NCBI GenBank assembly: GCA_036267755.1
Contig: DATAVK010000151.1
Coordinates: forward strand, 1 to 7,504
Length of the DNA: 7,504 bases
Origin: DATAVK01 sp036267755
GTDB taxonomy: Bacteria; Actinomycetota; Actinomycetes; JAFAQI01
Direction: 5' to 3'
A program made the translations under genes and the position numbers. Under the pieces are notes generated by a model that was not told where the DNA came from, did not search any database, and worked only from the letters and a program-made list of their open reading frames with translations. Positions 1 through 4,882 of this stretch are shown one piece after another. Within the stretch, counting starts at the first letter, position 1. Every line of letters begins with the position of its first letter.

Positions 1-746
1 CGGCCCTGCGAGTCCCAGACCGCGGCCTCCTCGTCGAACCAGCCGCCGATCACGGCGCGGGTGCGGGCCTCGACCTTCAACCAGCCCGGGCTGGGAACGC
101 CCCGAACGACAACGGTGAGCTCGACCGTGGGCGCCCACCCATAACGGCTCAGGTTGAACACCGTCGGCGGCAGCGCGTCGACGGCCAGCAGCACGGCGAA
201 GACGTCCATCGGCTCGTCGTCGAGCAGCCGGAACCACGCCCGCACCACCGGATCGCCGCTCGGCGTGGGGAACGGTGCGGTCCGCGGGTCGACCCGGAGG
301 TCGATGTGGTTGAGCAGTTCGACCTCGAAGTTCTCCGGTGGCCCGGTCGGGCAATCCTTCGGCGGGGTCAGGTCGGGCTCCGACAGGTCGGTCCAGTCCG
401 GGTCGCTCGAGGCCGTCGGCGGTGCCCCAGCGCTGACCAGGGCGTCGAGGCACGGCTTCTGGTTCTGCCACAGCGTCGTCCGCGCCTGGGACACCCGTCG
501 GCCCAGCCGCGTCACCTCGACCGCGATCTCGGCCGGCCCGGGCTCCGGGGCGCGCAGGAAGTGTCCGGAGACGACCAGCGGGACGGGTGCATCCAGCGCG
601 AGGCAGCCGGCGCGGGCCATCGCCGCCAGCAGGTACCCGCCGTTCGGTCGGCCGCCGATGGTCCAGCCGGCATCGAGCATGACGTCGTACCGGAGCGGGT
701 CATCGGGCCGGGGCTGGACCGCCGTGACCGCGGCGAAGCTGCTCAC
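1..746 (-). CDS. TesB-like acyl-CoA thioesterase family protein (3' end cut by window edge)
   Basis: Hand translation of the minus strand from GTG at 746 gives 248 open codons with no stop before the left edge. Residues near 30-40 read GRPNGGYLLAAMARAG, typical of the N-terminal hot-dog of TesB-like thioesterases. GRRVSQARTTLWQ follows near residues 80-92, matching the family's central strand. DALPPTVFNLSRYGWAPTVEL and, at the cut end, GGWFDEEAAVWDSQG match the second hot-dog; the family usually ends some 10-15 residues later, so little is missing. Members hydrolyse acyl-CoA thioesters in the cytosol; the substrate here cannot be told. The start is chosen because GTG (746-744) overlaps the upstream TGA (745-743) as GTGA, implying translational coupling; I see no Shine-Dalgarno sequence. 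It is the last visible gene of the leftward operon. The double hot-dog assignment is firm, the acyl specificity unknown. Confidence 0.85.
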   Translation of the reverse strand, partial: MSSFAAVTAVQPRPDDPLRYDVMLDAGWTIGGRPNGGYLLAAMARAGCLALDAPVPLVVSGHFLRAPEPGPAEIAVEVTRLGRRVSQARTTLWQNQKPCLDALVSAGAPPTASSDPDWTDLSEPDLTPPKDCPTGPPENFEVELLNHIDLRVDPRTAPFPTPSGDPVVRAWFRLLDDEPMDVFAVLLAVDALPPTVFNLSRYGWAPTVELTVVVRGVPSPGWLKVEARTRAVIGGWFDEEAAVWDSQG

Positions 747-1654
747 AGCGTGAGCAGCGCCGGTGCGAGCTCCGCCCACTCTCGGCGCGGCAACCCGCGC
801 CGGTCATCGACGAGCACCTGCACCGCGACGTGGTCTGCGCCGGCGTCGAGGTGGGCCCGCACCCGCTCGGCCACGGCGTCGACGGTGCCCCAAGCGCAAA
901 TCGTGTCGACCACCCGGTCGTTGCCGCCGTCAGCGAACTCGTCTGGGTCGAAGCCGAGACGCTGCAGGTTGGAGGTGTAGTTCGGCAGCCGCAGGTACGA
1001 CGTGGTGTGGCGGCGGGCGATCTCGCGGGCGACGGTGGGGTCGTCGGAGAGCACGGCGACCTGCTCAGGGACCAGGAGCTTGCCGGCACCGAGGATCTCG
1101 CGGGCCTGCGCGGTGTGCTCGGGCGGGACGAAGTAGGTGTGCGCCCCGTCGGCGCGCTGACCGGCGAGCTCGAGCATCTTGGGACCGAGGGCGGCGAGCA
1201 GCAGTGGCGGTCGGTGGGCGGGCGGCACCGCCCGGTACACGTCGTACCCGTGGTCCATGCCGTCGAGGTAGCCGCGCATGAAGGTCAGCGGTTTGCCGTA
1301 GTCGAGGCCCCGAACATCCAGCAACGGCTTGTGCGAGACGCCGATCCCGAGCACGAACCGGTCCGGGTACGCCTCGCCGAGCGCCAGCTGACCGGCGGCC
1401 ATCGCCAGCGCGTCGCGCGCCCAGACGTTGGCGATGCCGGTGGCCACGACCAGCGACGACGTGGCGCTCAGCAGCAGCTGGGCGGCGGAGAGCACCTCGC
1501 GCCCGACGGCCTCGCCGGTCCACAGCGCGCCGTACCCGAGCTCTTCGACCTCGCGGGCGGCCTCGCGGACCACGTCCGCCGTCGAGTAGTCGAGCTGCCC
1601 GGTCCAGACGCCGACGCGCCCGATTGCCACGGTCGGGGGGTGCGGGGAACTCAC
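743..1654 (-). CDS. LLM-class (luciferase-like) F420-dependent oxidoreductase, MSMEG_4141-like
   Basis: 303 residues, the usual size for a bacterial luciferase-like TIM barrel. The protein opens with IGRVGVWTGQLD (residues 11-22), then ELGYGALWTGEAVGRE (38-53), the ATGIANVWARDALAMAAGQ strand and helix (71-89) and YPDRFVLGIGVSH (96-108). This pattern closely resembles the actinobacterial subfamily described as probable F420-dependent oxidoreductases of the MSMEG_4141 type. Such enzymes transfer hydride between reduced deazaflavin F420 and an organic substrate in the cytosol; F420 rather than FMN use is inferred from subfamily resemblance, and the substrate is unknown. GTG at 1654 is preferred because it overlaps the transporter stop as GTGA (stop 1653-1651). 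The frame stays open upstream to 1945, but that stretch lies inside the transporter gene and reads as low-complexity Arg/Gly. A second in-frame GTG lies at residue 9. The thioesterase gene follows with a matching GTGA overlap. Confidence 0.9.
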   Translation of the reverse strand: MSSPHPPTVAIGRVGVWTGQLDYSTADVVREAAREVEELGYGALWTGEAVGREVLSAAQLLLSATSSLVVATGIANVWARDALAMAAGQLALGEAYPDRFVLGIGVSHKPLLDVRGLDYGKPLTFMRGYLDGMDHGYDVYRAVPPAHRPPLLLAALGPKMLELAGQRADGAHTYFVPPEHTAQAREILGAGKLLVPEQVAVLSDDPTVAREIARRHTTSYLRLPNYTSNLQRLGFDPDEFADGGNDRVVDTICAWGTVDAVAERVRAHLDAGADHVAVQVLVDDRRGLPRREWAELAPALLTL

Positions 1655-2997
1655 ACCGAGACGGTATCGGCCTGCGGCGACGGTGGTCGGACCCGCACCG
1701 GCAAGCCGATCAGCGCGATGACCCCGCCGGCCGCCGCGCTCACGCCGGTCACGACCATTGCCAGCTGGAAGCCGTGGACCGGCAGCCGGGTGCCGGTCCC
1801 CGCGCCCGCGATGACCGGCAGGACGGCGACGGCGATCAGCCCGGCGATCCGCGCCACCGCGTTGTTCACCCCGCTCGCTAGCCCGGCATGGGACGGTGGC
1901 ACGGATCCGAGCGCAGTGGCCGTGATGGGCGTGACGACGAGACACATGCCGGCGGAGAACACCAAGATCCCGGGCAGGACGCCGGAGACGTAGCTGTGGC
2001 CGGGCGTCGCGCGGGTCAGCAAGATCAGCCCGAGGCCGGCGATCAGCGGGCCTACCGTGAGCAGCGGCCGTGCGCCGATCTTCGGGATCAGGCCGCCGAC
2101 TCGGGCCGAGAACAGCAACAGGACAAGGGTGGTCGGCGCCATGGCCGCACCGGCCTGCAGCGGCGAGAAACCCATCCCCGTCTGCAGCTCGATCCCCAAC
2201 AGGAAGAAGGCGCCGCCCAGTGCGCCGTACACGACGAAGGTGACCACCTGCGCGACGGTGAAGGCCCGGCCGCGGAACAGGCTCAGCGGCAGCATCGGCC
2301 GGGCGGTGCGGTGCTCGGTCAGCAGGAAGGCGGCGAACGTGACCGCGGCCGCAACGAACAACCCGATCCGTACGCCGATGTCGGCACGCGACTCGATCAG
2401 CGGAAGCACCAGCAATCCAAGGAACGCCGCGCCCAGCGCAGCTCCCGGCAGGTCCAGCACAGCCAGCCCGGCGTGGCGGACGTCCGGGTCGTGCGACTCA
2501 GGCACGCTCCTCATCGTCGTGATCACCGCGGCGGCGATCACCGGCAGGTTGAGGAAGAACACCCAGCGCCACGAGGCCACGTCGATCAGCCAGCCCCCGA
2601 TGAACGGCCCGATCGCGCCGGTCAGGCCGGCCAGCCCCGACCACGCGCCGATCGCGCGGTCCCGGTCCTCGGCGGCGATGGACGACGTAATGATCGACAG
2701 GCTGCCCGGCACGAGCAACGCGGCGGCGACGCCTTGCAACGCCCGGCCGGCGATCAGGATCGCGGTGGTCGGCGCGGCACCGCAGATGGCGCTGGTGATC
2801 CCGAACCCGACCAGGCCGACGACGAACACCCGACGGCGCCCCAGCACGTCGCCGATCGCGCCCCCAACCAGCACGAGTGCGCCGAGGCTCAACAGGTAGG
2901 CATCGACCACCCACTGCATCGTGGAGAAGCCGGCGTGGAAGGACAGCGCCATCCGGGGCAGGGCGACGTTGACGACCGTTCCGTCGAGGAACGCCAC
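1651..2997 (-). CDS. MFS transporter, DHA2 (EmrB/QacA-like) drug:proton antiporter family
   Basis: A strongly hydrophobic protein of 448 residues from the first canonical start, consistent with the 14 membrane segments of DHA2 exporters. It shows FLDGTVVNVALP at residues 3-14 (acidic TM1 signature), motif A GGAIGDVLGRRR (45-56), RALQGVAAALLVPGS (85-99), the antiporter motif C region AIGPFIGG (128-135) and SWRWVFFLNLP (142-152). These proteins export small amphipathic compounds or metabolites across the cytoplasmic membrane using the proton gradient; the cargo cannot be predicted. The start is uncertain. GTG at 2997 would cut into TM1, whereas the open frame continues to 3111 and encodes AILAATILGSGV just before FLDGTVVNV, which family members normally have. 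No ATG, GTG or TTG occurs in that extension, so the true start may be CTG at 3066 or ATT at 3078, the latter overlapping the DUF2277 stop. The stop overlaps the next gene's GTG. Confidence 0.92.
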   Translation of the reverse strand: MAFLDGTVVNVALPRMALSFHAGFSTMQWVVDAYLLSLGALVLVGGAIGDVLGRRRVFVVGLVGFGITSAICGAAPTTAILIAGRALQGVAAALLVPGSLSIITSSIAAEDRDRAIGAWSGLAGLTGAIGPFIGGWLIDVASWRWVFFLNLPVIAAAVITTMRSVPESHDPDVRHAGLAVLDLPGAALGAAFLGLLVLPLIESRADIGVRIGLFVAAAVTFAAFLLTEHRTARPMLPLSLFRGRAFTVAQVVTFVVYGALGGAFFLLGIELQTGMGFSPLQAGAAMAPTTLVLLLFSARVGGLIPKIGARPLLTVGPLIAGLGLILLTRATPGHSYVSGVLPGILVFSAGMCLVVTPITATALGSVPPSHAGLASGVNNAVARIAGLIAVAVLPVIAGAGTGTRLPVHGFQLAMVVTGVSAAAGGVIALIGLPVRVRPPSPQADTVSV

Positions 2998-3073
2998 CCC
3001 CGAGCCGAGGATCGTGGCAGCCAGGATCGCCCGGCCCGCTGCGCTGCGGTACCGGGCCTGGGTCAGCGACGCG

Positions 3074-3304
3074 TCAATGAGTGGCCGGCTGCGGATGTTT
3101 GCCGTGGATGGTCACACTCGCGAGCAGTCGCGCGGTGGCGGCGGCCACCTCGTCGACGGCCGCGTCGAAGGTCTCCCGGTTGGCCGCGGACGGCTGGCGC
3201 ATCCCGGCGATCTTGCGGACGTACTGCAACGCCGCGGCGCGCATGTCGTCCTCAGTGACGTCGTCGGTGAAGGGCGGACGCAGGGTTTTGATGCTCCGGC
3301 ACAT
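3074..3304 (-). CDS. DUF2277 family protein, small conserved protein of unknown function
   Basis: A complete 76-residue reading frame from ATG at 3304. The N-terminus MCRSIKTLRPPF with Cys2, then EDDMRAAALQYVRKIAGMRQPS (18-39) and a helical stretch FDAAVDEVAAATARLLAS (46-63), match the DUF2277 family (usual form MCRNIKTL...AALQFVRKISG..KPS), which is normally of this length. The family has no established biochemical role that I know of. The fold looks all-helical, with no signal peptide or membrane segment, so it is probably cytosolic. The tail HGKHPQPATH is His/Pro-rich and probably not conserved. It starts 22 nt after the SPFH stop with only a weak purine run (GGGG) before the ATG. Its stop lies at the edge of the transporter's possible extended start, so it sits inside the operon. 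The family identification is strong and the function is unknown. Confidence 0.9.
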   Translation of the reverse strand: MCRSIKTLRPPFTDDVTEDDMRAAALQYVRKIAGMRQPSAANRETFDAAVDEVAAATARLLASVTIHGKHPQPATH

Positions 3305-3326
3305 ACCCCGACGGTAACGCGATCCG

Positions 3327-4214
3327 TCAGGTCGCGGTGCCGTCATCTTTCTTGTGGAATGCGGCGGAGATGCCCTGCAGCGCCGCGGTGAGCTCTCCTG
3401 GCACGACCCATACCGTGGCCGACGGGGAGTTCGCGATCTGCGGAAGCGCCTGCAGGTAGGTGTAGGCGAGCAGGTCGGGGTCGGGACGTCCGGTGTGGAT
3501 TGCCTCGAAGACGGTGCCGATCGCCTTCGCCTGGCCCTCGGCCTCGAGGATCCGTGATTGCCGCACCCCCTCCGCGGTGAGGATCGCTGACTGCTTCTGA
3601 CCCTCGGCGGTGAGGATCTGCGACTGCTTGAAGCCCTCGGCGGTGAGGATCGCGGCCCGCTTGTCACGGTCGGCCCGCATCTGCTTCTCCATCGACTCCT
3701 TGACGCTCGCCGGCGGGTCGATTGCCTTGATCTCGACCCGGTTCACGCGGATCCCCCACTTGCCGGTCGCCTCGTCGAGCACGCCGCGCAGCTGGCCGTT
3801 GATGTTGTCGCGGCTGGTGAGGGTGCCCTCGAGATCCAGCCCACCGATGACGTTGCGGAGCGTGGTGATGACCAACTGTTCGATCGCCTGGATGTGGTTC
3901 GCGATCTCATAGGTCACCGCGCGTGGATCGGTGATCGTGAAGTAGATGACGGTGTCGATGTTGACGACGAGGTTGTCCTCGGTGATGACCGGCTGTGGCG
4001 GGAAGCTCACGACCTGCTCCCGCAGGTCGATGAGCGGCCGGAGCCGATCGATGAACGGGACAAGGAGCGTCAGGCCGGCGTTGGTGGTGCGGGTATAGCG
4101 GCCGAGCCGCTCGATCACGCCCGCCCGGGCCTGCGGCACGATCCGCACCGATCGCGCCACGACCACGATGGCCAGGACGACCACGACGATGACGACGATG
4201 AGGGCAGCGCTCAC
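3327..4214 (-). CDS. SPFH/stomatin-like (prohibitin homology, QmcA/paraslipin-type) membrane protein
   Basis: 295 residues. An N-terminal membrane segment of nearly pure Val/Ile/Leu/Ala spans residues 3-20, followed by RSVRIVPQARAGVIERLGRY, the classic start of the SPFH domain, which continues through GLTLLVPFIDRL, LREQVVSFPPQPVITEDN and the WGIRVNRVEIKAIDPP strand. A charged helix with eleven-residue repeats (ILTAEGxKQSx, residues 189-232) forms the predicted coiled coil, and a short C-terminal region ends in KKDDGTAT. Family members oligomerise into large membrane-bound assemblies that organise microdomains and influence membrane proteases or fluidity. GTG at 4214 is chosen over the upstream ATG at 4283 because GGAG (4225-4222) stands 7 nt before it, the membrane segment starts immediately, and the longer form would run into the nfeD-like gene. 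The NfeD-like partner lies 13 nt upstream, the standard arrangement (compare YbbJ/QmcA in E. coli). Confidence 0.93.
   Translation of the reverse strand: MSAALIVVIVVVVLAIVVVARSVRIVPQARAGVIERLGRYTRTTNAGLTLLVPFIDRLRPLIDLREQVVSFPPQPVITEDNLVVNIDTVIYFTITDPRAVTYEIANHIQAIEQLVITTLRNVIGGLDLEGTLTSRDNINGQLRGVLDEATGKWGIRVNRVEIKAIDPPASVKESMEKQMRADRDKRAAILTAEGFKQSQILTAEGQKQSAILTAEGVRQSRILEAEGQAKAIGTVFEAIHTGRPDPDLLAYTYLQALPQIANSPSATVWVVPGELTAALQGISAAFHKKDDGTAT
3541..3651 (-). repeat. Intragenic 33-bp tandem repeat in the SPFH gene
   Basis: The plus-strand core GCGGTGAGGATC recurs at 3574, 3607 and 3640, exactly 33 bases apart, with a degenerate fourth copy (GCCTCGAGGATC) at 3541. Each unit encodes eleven residues of the ILTAEGxKQSx type, giving protein repeats at residues 189-199, 200-210, 211-221 and 222-232. 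An eleven-residue period is that of a right-handed hendecad coiled coil, matching the stalk helix known to follow SPFH domains. The similarity is visible in DNA as well as protein. Confidence 0.85.
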
Positions 4215-4221
4215 AACTGGG

Positions 4222-4225
4222 CTCC
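4222..4225 (-). promoter_or_regulatory. Ribosome binding site deciding the SPFH gene start
   Basis: On the minus strand GGAG is followed by seven bases (CCCAGTT) and then GTG at 4214. It lies in the 13-nt gap after the nfeD-like stop codon. This is the clearest Shine-Dalgarno sequence on the left arm, and it excludes the longer in-frame ATG start at 4283, which would overlap the preceding gene. Confidence 0.7.
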
Positions 4226-4227
4226 GT

Positions 4228-4665
4228 TCACGAAGGGTTCGCTGGGTGGATGACGGCAGTGGCACCGTCGATGGCGTAGACATCGACCTCGGCGCCGGCG
4301 GGGATCACGACGTCGTCGTCGTACGGCCGTGCGGTCCAGTTCTCGCCGCCGAGCCGAACCAGCCCGGAGTGCCGGTCGATCTGGGTGATGGCCGTCCCGC
4401 GGCTCCCGACCAGCGCCGCCGAGCCGGTCCGCAGCAGCGGTGGCAGGTGTCGATGCCGCCGCGCCATCGGCATCACGGTGACGAGCAACCCGCCCGAGAC
4501 GACGACGAAGCCGATGCCCTGGAGGACGGCTGGACCGGACAGCGCGGCGATGACGGCCGCCGCGACCGCACCCCCTGCGAGCATGCCCAGCACGAAGGTG
4601 AGCGTCAGGACCTCGGCGATGGCCAGCACTCCGGCCACCACCAGCCATATCGCCCATGGGGCCAT
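4228..4665 (-). CDS. NfeD-like membrane protein (short form, partner of SPFH protein)
   Basis: 145 residues. The N-terminal half is hydrophobic with about two to three membrane segments (roughly residues 4-24, 27-43 and 48-66), including the Gly-rich GMLAGGAVAAAVIAAL. After a basic linker ARRHRHLPP, the C-terminal half reads LVGSRGTAITQIDRHSGLVRLGGENWTARP (about 85-114) and VIPAGAEVDVYAIDGATAVIHP, the small OB-fold beta barrel of NfeD proteins. The protease domain of long NfeD proteins is absent, so this is the short class. These proteins are thought to help assemble or anchor SPFH rafts, and the SPFH gene directly follows. ATG at 4665 is supported by the immediate start of the membrane segment. 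No Shine-Dalgarno sequence is visible (the preceding bases are CCGCTC), while a TANNNT box sits just upstream, suggesting a leaderless message. It is the first gene of the leftward operon. Confidence 0.92.
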   Translation of the reverse strand: MAPWAIWLVVAGVLAIAEVLTLTFVLGMLAGGAVAAAVIAALSGPAVLQGIGFVVVSGGLLVTVMPMARRHRHLPPLLRTGSAALVGSRGTAITQIDRHSGLVRLGGENWTARPYDDDVVIPAGAEVDVYAIDGATAVIHPANPS

Positions 4666-4671
4666 GAGCGG

Positions 4672-4677
4672 AGCGTA
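4672..4677 (-). promoter_or_regulatory. Candidate -10 box (TACGCT) for a leaderless nfeD-like transcript
   Basis: The minus strand reads TACGCT, then CCGCTC, then ATG at 4665. The hexamer fits the actinobacterial TANNNT consensus and ends six bases before the start codon, the spacing at which transcription would begin on or next to the A of the ATG. The lack of a ribosome binding site agrees with this. No convincing -35 element is seen; TGCCCG lies 16 bases upstream and is a poor match, which is common in actinobacterial promoters. This would drive the whole six-gene leftward operon. Confidence 0.45.
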
Positions 4678-4762
4678 AGCCTGATTCCTGCGACGGGCAC
4701 CCGAGTCCGGTAACGATCCGGGTTGGCCCGAAACCGGGCGGGGATGCGACGATGGTCGTGGG

Positions 4763-4775
4763 CGTCACCGTGACG
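4763..4775. promoter_or_regulatory. Perfect 13-bp palindrome, candidate operator
   Basis: CGTCAC-C-GTGACG is an exact inverted repeat with 6-bp arms around one central base. Allowing one mismatch, two further pairs (4760/4778 and 4761/4777) extend it, and a third GTCAC half-site follows at 4779-4783. Its position about 110 bases before the E1 alpha start, in a divergent spacer, suits a regulator binding site. The arms are too short and the loop too small for a terminator. The binding protein is unknown; regulation is inference. Confidence 0.4.
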
Positions 4776-4870
4776 TCCGTCACACCCGTGCTCCGGCAGA
4801 CCCTGACCGGATGGACTGGTGGTCAGGAGCTGTCGCGCCCGGCGATCCCGGGTACGCCGGTGAGATGACG

Positions 4871-4875
4871 AGGAG
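4871..4875 (+). promoter_or_regulatory. Ribosome binding site deciding the E1 alpha start
   Basis: AGGAG is followed by seven bases and then GTG at 4883, an ideal spacing. In-frame ATG codons at 4811 and 4865 lie upstream of or abut this motif and lack comparable sites, so 4883 is the preferred start. GTG at 4877 is only one base from the motif. Confidence 0.7.
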
Positions 4876-4882
4876 CGTGCGC

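Larger units (their letters stand above)
4666..4882. other. Divergent intergenic region between the two operons
   Basis: About 217 bases separate the nfeD-like gene (leftward) from the E1 alpha gene (rightward). The spacer holds the candidate leaderless -10 box for the left operon, a short GCCCG-AAAC-CGGGC hairpin (4726-4739), a 13-bp palindrome (4763-4775), a small open frame (4752-4868) and the E1 alpha ribosome binding site. I could not find a convincing -35/-10 pair for the rightward operon. No divergent regulator gene is present, although Lrp/AsnC-type regulators often neighbour such dehydrogenase operons. Confidence 0.6.

Noticed and set aside
1655..1945. In-frame upstream extension of the luciferase-like oxidoreductase (about 97 more residues)
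   Set aside because: It lies inside the transporter gene, translates to low-complexity Arg/Gly sequence, and the GTG at 1654 with its stop/start overlap fits the known N-terminus.
830..1993. Long plus-strand open frame opposite the oxidoreductase and transporter
   Set aside because: Antisense shadow of high-GC coding DNA. The translation is low-complexity (Arg, Gly, Val, His-rich) with no recognisable domain, and it crosses two genes.
1888..3258. Plus-strand open frame of 456 codons opposite the transporter
   Set aside because: The product is Gln/Arg/Asp/Gly low-complexity sequence produced by reading the complement of a hydrophobic protein. The minus strand has clear family motifs.
4215..4283. 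Upstream ATG start of the SPFH protein (23 extra residues)
   Set aside because: It overlaps the nfeD-like gene and adds a Ser/Thr/Pro-rich stretch, and GGAG precedes GTG 4214 at 7 nt.
4726..4739. GCCCG-AAAC-CGGGC hairpin as a terminator
   Set aside because: Five-bp stem, no T-tract on either strand, and it lies between divergent starts where no transcript ends. Probably chance in GC-rich DNA.
4811..4882. Earlier E1 alpha starts at ATG 4811 or ATG 4865
   Set aside because: Neither has a good ribosome binding site, while AGGAG is ideally spaced for GTG 4883. ATG 4865 is kept only as an alternative.
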